A DNA stretch of 37,696 nt from an uncultured bacterium (lineage in GTDB: Bacteria; Bacillota_I; Bacilli_A; RF39; UBA660), in NCBI GenBank assembly GCA_949293285.1, contig CASFCU010000004.1, positions 1 to 37,696 of the forward strand, given 5' to 3'. Under the pieces are notes generated by a model that made no database searches, was not told the origin of the DNA, and saw nothing but the letters and a program-made list of their open reading frames with translations. A program made the position numbers and the translations under genes. Positions 1 through 7,597 of this stretch are shown piece after piece; position 1 is the stretch's first letter, and the number at the start of each line of letters is the position of its first letter.

Positions 1-1
1 T

Positions 2-1219
2 CAAACTAGTCTAAATGAAGTTATTTCTTTTTCTAACAAGGTACATAGTGCAATTAATAGCTATGTACAAGAAATAGAAACCGAAGAAAATGCTCAAGAT
101 GTTCCACAGACGAATGGTGGCAGTTCCGGAGGTTCTGGTGGCTCTGGTGGAGGATCTAGTGGTGGATCTTCCTCTCAAGCACCAGTAACCACACCGACAG
201 ATCCATCTGATGGAACAACGCAGGTAAAACCATTAGATACTACTTCTTTAGTAGACTTAGAACTAAATGAAACAATCGGCATTGTCGAACAATTGAAAGA
301 CTTATCCGAGAAAGCAAATCAAGGAATCGACGAAATGCTATTAGACCCGGAAATGGCTGATAAATTAAAAGAACTTTTCTTAAATTCACCATATATTCCA
401 GATGAATTTAAAGCTCTTTTGGCGGATGCCGATAGTCAGGTAGTAAGACAGACTATCAAATCTTTAATGAATGGAGAAATGCCAGAAGTATTTGATTTAA
501 ATCCTTTGAATTTAGGAATTGTCTACACGCATTTGAAAACTATTGCAGAACAGTATGGAATAACTGTAGAGGAACTATTATCTAATCCTTTGTATGCAGA
601 AGATTTAAAAGTGACATTAGGTGGTTTTTATGACGTAGCAGATTTATTGAGAACTTGGGATACCTTGCCAGCAGAACAATATCAAGAAAATCTATTGAAA
701 CTCTACGATGGAGACGGTATCGGAAATATAGAAGCTAGTGCCGTAGATGTCATGAGAACTTTTGCTGATTATATCTCTGGTGCAACTGATATTGCAGCAG
801 AAGAGCTATTAACACAGACACAATATGCAGAAGTAATGAAAGAAGCAGCTCAAGAATTAGCCAAAACTTCTGTATTTATGGATGCAACTTCTCATTATAG
901 TACAGAAGGAATGCAGGAAGTAGTTGGAAATTTATTCAATGGTAAAAATGCAGCAGCATTAGGAATGAGTGAAAGTGATGTTATAGGATTTCAAAAAGAA
1001 ATAGATGCATTAGCTAAAGAAAACGGAATAACATCTAGTAGATTATTATCAGATTCTAGCTATGCTGATACAGTTACCGCTACTTTAAACTCTAGCAAAA
1101 ATGCAAGTGAAATTGGAACAATTTTTGCAAATTCAGAAACTACAGTATCTCAAAACGTAGCAAAAAATCTATATAACACGACATACGAGAGTAGTACCAA
1201 TACGGAAAGTATTGTTTAA
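2..1219 (+). CDS. T7SS-associated helical-repeat protein, locus A (5' partial)
   Basis: The frame is open from the left edge, so the true start lies outside; 405 residues are visible. First comes a helical stretch, then a 20-residue Gly/Ser linker (bases 116-175), a Thr/Pro-rich stretch, and about 300 residues that divide into four helical repeats of roughly 75-80 residues. Each repeat has a core like 'GITVEELLSNPLYAEDL' and a second half like 'LLKLYDGDGIGNI'. It is clearly paralogous to the gene at 14670-15761: compare 'LYDGDGIGNI' with 'IYDGNNIGNM', and 'KTSVFMDATSHYSTE' with 'KSSVFINTLTKFSNE'. It is followed by two WXG100 genes, the same order as in locus B. I know no named family for the repeat. 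A T7SSb substrate or a scaffold for the WXG100 pair is inference. An LXG domain could lie in the missing N-terminus. Confidence 0.75.
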   Translation, partial: QTSLNEVISFSNKVHSAINSYVQEIETEENAQDVPQTNGGSSGGSGGSGGGSSGGSSSQAPVTTPTDPSDGTTQVKPLDTTSLVDLELNETIGIVEQLKDLSEKANQGIDEMLLDPEMADKLKELFLNSPYIPDEFKALLADADSQVVRQTIKSLMNGEMPEVFDLNPLNLGIVYTHLKTIAEQYGITVEELLSNPLYAEDLKVTLGGFYDVADLLRTWDTLPAEQYQENLLKLYDGDGIGNIEASAVDVMRTFADYISGATDIAAEELLTQTQYAEVMKEAAQELAKTSVFMDATSHYSTEGMQEVVGNLFNGKNAAALGMSESDVIGFQKEIDALAKENGITSSRLLSDSSYADTVTATLNSSKNASEIGTIFANSETTVSQNVAKNLYNTTYESSTNTESIV

Positions 1220-1243
1220 TATTAGAAATGGTTGGTGAATAAG

Positions 1244-1534
1244 ATGGCAAATACACAAGTTAGTTGTAATGACTTAACAGGATATGGGAAATTCTTAGAT
1301 GAAAAATCGGTTGAATTTAATACTATAATAAAAAAGATGGAAGAGATTATTGCTAAACTAGAGACTGGCTGGACTGGTAATGATTCACATAATTTCAGAG
1401 CAAATGCTACAGCCTACTTAAAAAATTTGAAAACAGTAGAAAAATCTCTTTTGACTTATGGTGATTTTATAAAAAATAAATCTGCAAAATATAATAATGT
1501 TGTCAGTAAATTTTATGATATTTTAAATAGTTAG
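1244..1534 (+). CDS. WXG100-family protein (locus A, first)
   Basis: A 96-aa protein predicted to be two helices joined by a WxG turn: W43-T-G in 'ETGWTGNDSHNF'. Size and motif fit the WXG100/ESAT-6 superfamily, small helical-hairpin proteins exported by type VII systems or acting as partners of larger T7SSb substrates. The ATG at 1244 is chosen because GGTG lies at a good distance upstream; an in-frame TTG at 1232 would sit inside that ribosome binding site. No YxxxD/E tail signal is visible, so it may be the non-signal half of a heterodimer with the next gene, which does carry one. It lies 24 bp after the repeat protein and 11 bp before its presumed partner, so one operon is likely. Confidence 0.8.
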   Translation: MANTQVSCNDLTGYGKFLDEKSVEFNTIIKKMEEIIAKLETGWTGNDSHNFRANATAYLKNLKTVEKSLLTYGDFIKNKSAKYNNVVSKFYDILNS

Positions 1535-1545
1535 GGGGAATACTC

Positions 1546-1878
1546 ATGTATAGTGATATGAAAATAACCACGGAAGAAGTCTCACAGCAATTGAGCAATT
1601 TTCAAAGTGAAATGGCAAAAATGGATAATCTTTTCGAGGAATTAACGACAAAAACAAGTGCAGTGAAAAGTTATTGGACTGGAACTGCCAGTGATAATGC
1701 AACAACGGCAATTAGTAATTTCATGAAAGTATTCGAAGATATTGATGAGCAAAATAAAAAATATGTTGCATTTTTAAATGAAGTAATAACGAAATACACA
1801 ACTACCGATCAAGCCATTTCCGATGTGGTAGATGAGGCTGCAAACGGTGGTTTAGGAATGCATGGTAGTAGTAATTAA
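1546..1878 (+). CDS. WXG100-family protein with YxxxD export-type motif (locus A, second)
   Basis: A 110-aa helical-hairpin protein with W44-T-G in 'SYWTGTASDN' and, after the second helix, Y84-T-T-T-D88. That matches the YxxxD/E type VII export signal known from mycobacterial substrates and T7SSb partners. A short Gly/Ser/His tail follows. The start has AGGGGG eight bases upstream. Together with the preceding WXG100 protein it has the layout of a heterodimer in which one subunit supplies the tail signal, and it lies directly before the larger substrate at 1901. WXG100 membership is well supported; the pairing is inference. Confidence 0.8.
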   Translation: MYSDMKITTEEVSQQLSNFQSEMAKMDNLFEELTTKTSAVKSYWTGTASDNATTAISNFMKVFEDIDEQNKKYVAFLNEVITKYTTTDQAISDVVDEAANGGLGMHGSSN

Positions 1879-1900
1879 CTATGAAAGGAGTTGATAATAT

Positions 1901-2494
1901 ATGGCTAATATGAATCCTTTGTCTCCGACTCTTCAAAGCTTTAAAGATACTGTTTTAAGTTCTATATCTTCTCTTCAGTCTGCAAAGGAAGAGATTGCCC
2001 AATCTTTAAATGAAGCAAGTACCAGTTTTGACTCTGCTTATAGTGGAATAACTCAGTCTATTACAGATGAACAGGGAACAGCAGCTTCTAATTCTCTGAA
2101 ATTGATTATGAATGCTACAGAGGTATTGAAAAATAGTATGCAATCGGATATGGGAAATATCCTTAGTGAATGTACTAAAGTAGGAGAAATTATTGCAGAA
2201 ATAGAGGCAAAAATAAAAGAAGGAGAACCATTAGAACCGGGATTTTGGGATAAAGTATTTAATGAAATAACAAAGATGGTTACAAATAAATGGGCAGAAA
2301 ATGATCAAGGAAGAATTGATGCTCTAAATCAAGAAATAGATAGACTCAATAGACAAGGAGAGGCTCAATTGAATGCAATTGCAGGAGCCTCTGGTGCAAT
2401 TACTTTGGGTATTCAAGGAAATATGATATCCGGAGGAATTCTAGGGAGCTATTTGGCTTTTTCTGAAAATTACAATTTCTCAAGAGAAGAATGA
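1901..2494 (+). CDS. Putative T7SS substrate, N-terminal part (ends at in-frame TGA)
   Basis: A 197-aa product starting at ATG 1901 behind AAAGGAG. The N-terminal ~100 residues are predicted helical and rich in Ser/Gln/Glu, as in WXG100/LXG-type secretion domains. A second helical part ('NQEIDRLNRQGEAQLNAI') and a glycine-rich hydrophobic stretch follow. Translation ends at TGA 2492-2494, but the same frame stays open through 3154 and continues the glycine/alanine-rich hydrophobic region, so this looks like the front half of a ~416-residue protein. It follows the WXG100 pair at the position held in locus B by the 597-aa substrate. The family is not recognised. A natural short protein is possible but less likely, because no convincing start site exists for the rest. 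Confidence 0.65.
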   Translation: MANMNPLSPTLQSFKDTVLSSISSLQSAKEEIAQSLNEASTSFDSAYSGITQSITDEQGTAASNSLKLIMNATEVLKNSMQSDMGNILSECTKVGEIIAEIEAKIKEGEPLEPGFWDKVFNEITKMVTNKWAENDQGRIDALNQEIDRLNRQGEAQLNAIAGASGAITLGIQGNMISGGILGSYLAFSENYNFSREE

Positions 2495-2557
2495 GAAAAA
2501 GAAAACCCAGTTTATACAGAATCCTTACTTGGACAAGTTGGTGGATTTGTAGTAGGT

Positions 2558-3154
2558 TTGGTAGAAACACCATTAAATATCGTGGAAGGACTAGCAGATA
2601 CTGCAGCTCTTGTTGCAGCCGATGTTTTAGCAATAGTGGGAGCAGATACTTCTGGAATCAAAAACTGGATTGCAACAGATCATGTTGGAAATTTTGTAAA
2701 CGATACATTATATAGTGGAAGTGATGCTTATTCCACAGCCCGAGGAGCAGGGGGTGCAGTCTCAGATTTCGTATTCCGAAAACTTCTTGGTCAAATTCCC
2801 GTAGTAAGATGGGTTCTTGCAGTAAGTACAGCAGGAAGAGTTGCTGAATCTACTTTAGCAAGTGGTGCAAGTTTAGGAGTAGCTACTGGTGGAGCCCTTG
2901 TCGGTGGAGTAGTAGACTTTCTGTTTACAGGAAGAATAAGTTCTAATAAGACTATAACTAGTGATGCTACACAGCCTCTACCATCAGGTAAAACGGTACA
3001 AGCCCTACCACCAGGAAAAACTCCATTAGGATTACCAGCAGCTGGACAAACAACCGTAAAGGTTTTAAAAGACGGAAATATATTACTAAGTAATGGGGAT
3101 GTAGTAGATAAATTTGGAAATATTTTATATAATGCCAAAGAAATGATTGGATGA
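2558..3154 (+). pseudogene. C-terminal part of the interrupted T7SS substrate
   Basis: This continues the frame of the preceding gene past TGA 2492-2494; coding-like sequence resumes at base 2495. The only start codon nearby is TTG 2558, with no good ribosome binding site. The product is a Gly/Ala-rich hydrophobic region ('VAADVLAIVGADTSG', 'GVATGGALVGGVVDFLF') resembling the membrane-insertion or glycine-zipper regions of secreted polymorphic toxins. A Pro/Gly/Lys linker with 'LPSGK..LPPGK..LGLP' spacing and about 35 final residues follow, too few for a usual toxin domain. The most economical reading is a nonsense mutation of one gene, for example GGA to TGA. UGA readthrough or a separate gene cannot be excluded. 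DUF4176 follows 28 bp later. Confidence 0.55.
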
Positions 3155-3182
3155 GGTAAAGGATATAAAGGAGGAAAAGAAA

Positions 3183-3485
3183 ATGAATGAACCAATGGAA
3201 AAATATTTACCGATAGGAACAGTTGTTTTATTAAAAGGTGCAACTAAAAGAGTAATGATTACCGGATTTGCCAGTATATCACCGGACACCGGAAAAAGAA
3301 TTTTTGATTATAGTGGATGTACTTATCCAGAAGGATTTTTCGATTATAATCAAGTTTGTGTCTTTGATCATAATCAAATTGAAAAAGTTTTCTTCAAAGG
3401 CTTTGTAGACAATGAAGAACTTACCTTTAAAGAAGAGTTAAAGAAAAAAATAGCCGAATTACAAAATCAACAAACTGAAGTGTAA
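3183..3485 (+). CDS. DUF4176 family protein (T7SSb-associated)
   Basis: A 100-aa protein matching the DUF4176 pattern: 'YLPIGTVVLLKGATKRVMI', then 'IFDYSGCTYPEG', then a 'FDHNQIEKVFFKGFVD' segment. Members of this family are known next to LXG-type T7SSb effector genes in Firmicutes and are thought to assist their effectors; the role is not settled here. The start is ATG 3183, nine bases after AAGGAGG; an upstream in-frame ATG at 3147 lies inside the previous gene and is rejected. The protein has no signal peptide or membrane segment, so it is probably cytosolic. It closes the first operon of locus A and independently supports calling the region type VII. Confidence 0.85.
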   Translation: MNEPMEKYLPIGTVVLLKGATKRVMITGFASISPDTGKRIFDYSGCTYPEGFFDYNQVCVFDHNQIEKVFFKGFVDNEELTFKEELKKKIAELQNQQTEV

Positions 3486-3511
3486 AAAAATGTTATATTT
3501 TAATAAATAAA

Positions 3512-3540
3512 TTGACAAAAAATTAAAAATATACTACGAT
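3512..3540 (+). promoter_or_regulatory. Sigma-A-type promoter for the second WXG100 pair
   Basis: TTGACA (3512-3517), a 17-bp spacer, then TACGAT (3535-3540). It sits in the gap between the DUF4176 gene and the WXG100 gene at 3605, so that pair can be expressed apart from the substrate operon. Confidence 0.7.
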
Positions 3541-3604
3541 TAATACATAAAATAGTAGAGCAGTTAGCAACATACTATTTATACATTCGAGGAGGTGAAT
3601 ATTG

Positions 3605-3898
3605 ATGGCAATCATAAAAGCAAGCCCAGAAGAACTTAGAACCCAAGGAAGAAAATTAGTTTCTAATGCAGAACAATATTTGCAAGAGGTGAAAAATTTA
3701 TATACCACTGTTGATAATTTAAGAGCAAATTGGCAAGGTGGTGATAACCAAAGCTATGTTTCTAAAGTGTATAGCTATAAGTCAAACATAGATGCACTTG
3801 GACAAGTAATTGGGAACTATGGTGTTTTCTTACAAGAGACTGGAAATAGTTTAGAGAAATTAAATGCTGACATTGCTAGTCAAGCAGGTAGATTATAA
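3605..3898 (+). CDS. WXG100-family protein (EsxA/EsxB-like)
   Basis: A 97-aa helical hairpin with W43-Q-G in 'ANWQGGDNQS', close to the classical WXG100 consensus. ATG 3605 is preceded by GGAGGTGA; an in-frame TTG one codon earlier gives a worse fit. A TTGACA-17-TACGAT promoter lies about 65 bp upstream, so this gene and the next form their own transcription unit. There is no C-terminal YxxxD, while the partner gene has one. The pair may be general secreted Esx-type proteins rather than partners of a particular toxin. Family assignment is solid; export and pairing are inferred. Confidence 0.88.
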   Translation: MAIIKASPEELRTQGRKLVSNAEQYLQEVKNLYTTVDNLRANWQGGDNQSYVSKVYSYKSNIDALGQVIGNYGVFLQETGNSLEKLNADIASQAGRL

Positions 3899-3933
3899 TT
3901 TTTTATATTATGATATAAAGGAGGGATATAGTT

Positions 3934-4254
3934 ATGAATATGCAAGTTAATTCAACTGAATTGCGTAATGCTGCAAACTCTATGAGAACAAATGTAAATA
4001 ATATGCAATCTATTCTCGATGATAGTACTCAAGTAATCAATAGTACAGCATCTTCTTGGGAAAGTGCAGCAGCTGAAAACTTAAGAGGAAGATATACTAG
4101 CTTGGCTGGTAAATTTTCAGATTTCTATGATGCTATTAATAAATATGCATTGTTCTTAGATAATACAGCAACATCATATGAAGCTGCAGATAAACAAATT
4201 CAACAAAAAGCAGAAGAATTGTTGAATCAAGGTTATGATGGAACAGCTCAATAA
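3934..4254 (+). CDS. WXG100-like protein with WES turn and YxxxD motif
   Basis: A 106-aa protein, predicted all helical, starting after AAAGGAGGG. The turn reads S-W42-E-S44 instead of WxG, so the glycine is replaced by serine, while length and hydrophobic pattern remain WXG100-like. After helix 2 it has Y82-E-A-A-D86, a YxxxD/E export-type motif. It lies 35 bp after the previous WXG100 gene, and a terminator follows at 4336. The arrangement suggests a heterodimer in which this subunit carries the export tail, repeating the layout of the pairs at 1244/1546 and 15771/16111. Confidence 0.82.
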   Translation: MNMQVNSTELRNAANSMRTNVNNMQSILDDSTQVINSTASSWESAAAENLRGRYTSLAGKFSDFYDAINKYALFLDNTATSYEAADKQIQQKAEELLNQGYDGTAQ

Positions 4255-4335
4255 TCGATGTTATAAATATTGTGTATTTTCGATATAACAAGAAATATAA
4301 AATAAACCTGGTTGTTATAAGGTATGTTTCTTACA

Positions 4336-4365
4336 GATACAATAAATCGTTGTATCTTTTTTTTT
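4336..4365 (+). terminator. Intrinsic terminator closing locus A
   Basis: GATACAA (4336-4342), a 7-base loop, TTGTATC (4350-4356), then a run of nine T. It ends the WXG100 pair transcript. Its right arm also supplies a possible -35 box for the ABC transporter promoter. Confidence 0.75.
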
Positions 4366-4378
4366 GCTTTGATATAAT
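4350..4378 (+). promoter_or_regulatory. Promoter for the ABC transporter operon, overlapping the terminator
   Basis: TTGTAT (4350-4355), 17 bp, TATAAT (4373-4378), with a TG just upstream of the -10 box (extended -10). The -35 box is the right arm of the preceding terminator. Confidence 0.6.
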
Positions 4379-4440
4379 ACTTATATCGACAATGAAAGAT
4401 ACAATATGATTTTTATAATAATATTACTAGAGGGTGAAAT

Positions 4441-5142
4441 ATGGAATATATAAAATTTGAAGATGTTACCAAGGAATATACAATGGGTGAAGTAGTAATA
4501 ACAGCCTTAAATAGCACAGATTTCTCTATTAGCAAAGGAGAACTTGTAGTAATTGTAGGCCCTTCTGGTGCTGGAAAGACCACCGCTTTAAACCTTCTTG
4601 GAGGTATGGATACCGTAACTAGCGGACACATTTATATAGATGGAAAAGATATTACGAAATTAAATAATAAAAATTTGATAAAGTATAGAAGGGAAGATAT
4701 CGGCTTTGTTTTTCAGTTTTATAACTTAGTGCAGAATTTAACAGCACTAGAAAACGTAGAACTAGCAACCCAAATATGTAAAAATTCATTAGATCCCGAA
4801 AAAGTACTAGAAAGTGTCGGCTTAAAAGATAGAATGAATAATTTTCCATCTCAACTATCTGGAGGAGAACAACAGCGTGTAGCAATAGCAAGAGCCATTG
4901 CAAAAAATCCAAAAATTCTTTTGTGTGATGAACCAACGGGAGCACTGGATTATAATACCGGAAAACAAATCTTAAAACTTTTGCAAGATACCGCAAGAAA
5001 TAATAAAATGACTGTCATTATCATTACACACAATAGTGCCATTACTCCAATGGCTGACAAAGTAATTGTATTTAAAAATGGAGAAGCAAAAGATGTGTTA
5101 ATCAATGACCATCCAACGCCAATTGAGGAGATTGAATGGTAA
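4441..5142 (+). CDS. ABC transporter ATP-binding protein (MacB/LolD-type)
   Basis: A 233-aa nucleotide-binding subunit. It shows Walker [10 protein letters not shown] (residues 40-48), the Q-loop region '[11 protein letters not shown]', signature LSGGEQQR (about 139-146), Walker B plus D-loop '[11 protein letters not shown]' and H-loop 'IIITHN'. Length and motifs match the subfamily that pairs with FtsX-type permeases and drives extrusion or mechanotransmission rather than import. The start follows AGAGGGTGA. The stop overlaps the permease start (ATGGTAATG), indicating translational coupling. The cargo is unknown; antimicrobial peptide efflux or envelope signalling would be usual guesses. The adjacency to T7SS genes may be accidental, since a terminator separates them. 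Confidence 0.93.
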   Translation: MEYIKFEDVTKEYTMGEVVITALNSTDFSISKGELVVIVGPSGAGKTTALNLLGGMDTVTSGHIYIDGKDITKLNNKNLIKYRREDIGFVFQFYNLVQNLTALENVELATQICKNSLDPEKVLESVGLKDRMNNFPSQLSGGEQQRVAIARAIAKNPKILLCDEPTGALDYNTGKQILKLLQDTARNNKMTVIIITHNSAITPMADKVIVFKNGEAKDVLINDHPTPIEEIEW

Positions 5143-7520
5143 TGAAATCTAAAATAATAAAAACAGCATTTACAGAAATAAAATCAAGAAAGAAAATATT
5201 TATTTCTCTTTTATTCATGTCCTTATTAGGAGTAGGTTTCTTTGCCGGAATAAAAGCTACGGCACCTGATATGAAAAACACATTAGAAAATTATTACAAT
5301 GAATTAAACATGATGGATATAGAAATGAATTCTCTTAACATGTTTACAGAAAATGATATTTCTTTATTGAAAGAAATAGAAGGAATAAAAGAAATAGAAG
5401 GAATTATAGCATATGATGCCCTCTCATCTTATAAGGACTCCAATCCAGTAGTTAAAATATATACAAATCCTGACAAGATAAATAAATTGAAGTTAGTAGA
5501 AGGAAGACTACCTAATAGTAATGATGAATGTGTCATTGATGAGAATATTTTAAAAAATAATCCTGATTTCTCTATAGGAGATTATATTGAAATTCAAGAC
5601 GATAGAAATCTATTAAAAGAAAAAAAATTAAAAATAGTAGGAATAGTAAATTCACCATTATATGTATCGAGTTTACGAGGAAATACAAATCTAGCATCAG
5701 GAACCATAGATTATTTTATCTATCTCTCAAAAGATAACTTTAACATCGATAATATGTACACCACTTTATATATAACAGTTAATACAGACAATGTAACTTA
5801 CAGTGATTCTTACTTAGAAGAAATCACTAAACTAGAAAAAGAAATACAAAGTAAAAAAGAAGATAGTTATATACAAAATAGAACGGATAATTCTAGTTAC
5901 ATAAACTTTATTCAAGATACAGAAAGAATTGATAATATATCGAAAATATTTCCTATTATCTTCTTCGTCGTTGCACTTTTAATAAGCTTAACGTCGATGA
6001 CTAGAATGGTAGAAGAACAAAGAGTAGAAATTGGAACTTTAAAAGCTTTGGGATACAATAAATTTGCCATCTCGATGAAATATATATTATATGCAAGCAT
6101 AGCTACCATAGTAGGTGGAATATTAGGAATTATAATAGGTGTTAATTTAATTCCTAGAGTTATATATTTAATGTATCAAATGATGTATACTACAAGCAAT
6201 TTAATAGTAGGATACAACTTATCATTTTCTCTTTTAGGACTTTTAATTTCTTATGCCTGTATTATCGGTGCCACAATATATGCAATCCAAAGAGAACTGA
6301 AAAATAATCCAGCAGTACTAATGAGGCCAAAAGCCCCTAAAAGTGGAAAAAGAGTATTATTAGAAAAAATATCTTTTATTTGGCATCATTTAAGCTTTAC
6401 CAGTAAAGTAACGGTAAGAAATATCTTCAGGTATAAAAAAAGATTTTTAATGACTATCTTGGGAATTGGTGGCTGTACTGCTTTGATATTTGCTGGATTT
6501 GCATTAAAAGATTCTGTAAGTGGACTATTACCAGCCCAATATGACAATATATTTTTATATGATATGCAAGCAATATCTACCAACCAAATAACAGAGGATG
6601 ATTTAAATAGCATAAAAAACAATGAAGCCATAACAGCCTATCAAGAAATATCATTACAATCAGTAACAGCCAAAAAAAATAAGTTAACTAGCAGTGAAAC
6701 TCATATAATGACCTTCTTTGAAGATGACATATCAGATTTTATAAAACTAAAAGATAGAAAAACAGAAAAAGAAGTTTCTCTAGAGGAAGGCGTATTAATC
6801 ACCGAAAAATTGTCTAAACTATTGGATATTGAAGTAGATGATGAAATAGAACTGATAGATTCTGAAAACCAAACAGTACAAGTGAAAGTAGCAGGTATAG
6901 TAGAAAATTACTTGTATCATTATATATATATGTCAGATGAAGTATACCGAGAAATTTACAAAGAGGAACCGCCAATCAACACGGTATTAATCAATACGAA
7001 ATATGATGATGAAGAAAAAGAAAAAGAGGTAGCAGAATCCATTCTGTCCAATAGTAATTTTGCTCAAGTAATTGTTACTAAAACAACGAAAAATTTAATG
7101 AATGATACAATGGAAAACTTAAATTATGTAGTACTTATCTTAATTGTTTCTGCAGGAATATTAGCTTTCTGTGTACTATATAATTTATCTAATGTAAATA
7201 TAAGTGAAAGAAAAAGAGAGCTTGCAACCATAAAAGTATTAGGATTCTACGATAGAGAAGTTCACAGTTATGTAGAAAAAGAAACAACGATTTTAACGAT
7301 AATTGGAATCATACTGGGACTAATAATGGGGTATTTCTTAAGCATCGTGATAATAGAAACTTGTGAACTGGACATGATGATGTTACCAATTAATTTTTCT
7401 TTCAATTGTTATATTTATTCGATAGGAATAACCATGATTTTTACCATATTTGTAAGTACTTTTTCTTATTTTAATTTAAAAAAGATTAATATGATAGAGT
7501 CATTGAAGAGCATCGAATAA
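5136..7520 (+). CDS. FtsX-type ABC transporter permease (two FtsX domains)
   Basis: A 794-aa membrane protein. A transmembrane helix lies near residues 18-38, followed by a ~230-residue extracytoplasmic domain, a first FtsX module with three helices (about 270-390), a second N-terminal-type helix (about 440-460) and outer domain, and a final FtsX module (about 655-785). The stretch 'MVEEQRVEIGTLKALGYNK' in the first module is echoed by 'ISERKRELATIKVLGFYDR' in the second, the hallmark of duplicated FtsX domains. GAGGAG lies five bases before ATG 5136, which overlaps the end of the ATPase gene. With that ATPase it forms a complete exporter. The substrate cannot be read from the sequence. Confidence 0.9.
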   Translation: MVMKSKIIKTAFTEIKSRKKIFISLLFMSLLGVGFFAGIKATAPDMKNTLENYYNELNMMDIEMNSLNMFTENDISLLKEIEGIKEIEGIIAYDALSSYKDSNPVVKIYTNPDKINKLKLVEGRLPNSNDECVIDENILKNNPDFSIGDYIEIQDDRNLLKEKKLKIVGIVNSPLYVSSLRGNTNLASGTIDYFIYLSKDNFNIDNMYTTLYITVNTDNVTYSDSYLEEITKLEKEIQSKKEDSYIQNRTDNSSYINFIQDTERIDNISKIFPIIFFVVALLISLTSMTRMVEEQRVEIGTLKALGYNKFAISMKYILYASIATIVGGILGIIIGVNLIPRVIYLMYQMMYTTSNLIVGYNLSFSLLGLLISYACIIGATIYAIQRELKNNPAVLMRPKAPKSGKRVLLEKISFIWHHLSFTSKVTVRNIFRYKKRFLMTILGIGGCTALIFAGFALKDSVSGLLPAQYDNIFLYDMQAISTNQITEDDLNSIKNNEAITAYQEISLQSVTAKKNKLTSSETHIMTFFEDDISDFIKLKDRKTEKEVSLEEGVLITEKLSKLLDIEVDDEIELIDSENQTVQVKVAGIVENYLYHYIYMSDEVYREIYKEEPPINTVLINTKYDDEEKEKEVAESILSNSNFAQVIVTKTTKNLMNDTMENLNYVVLILIVSAGILAFCVLYNLSNVNISERKRELATIKVLGFYDREVHSYVEKETTILTIIGIILGLIMGYFLSIVIIETCELDMMMLPINFSFNCYIYSIGITMIFTIFVSTFSYFNLKKINMIESLKSIE

Positions 7521-7597
7521 CTTTTGTAAAAACAAAATGATTTAAAAAAAATAACATTAATGATATACTTATAATAGAAGATAATATGGAGAAAGAT

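Noticed and set aside
2492-2494. Mycoplasma-type code with TGA as tryptophan
   Set aside because: TGA ends several genes here and all conserved Trp residues use TGG.
2491-2715. Plus-strand reading frame across the TGA of the substrate
   Set aside because: Basic, Arg/Ser/Cys-rich composition typical of an out-of-frame shadow; no family resemblance.
3147-3182. Longer start of the DUF4176 protein
   Set aside because: It would overlap the preceding gene and the AAGGAGG site; ATG 3183 fits the family length.
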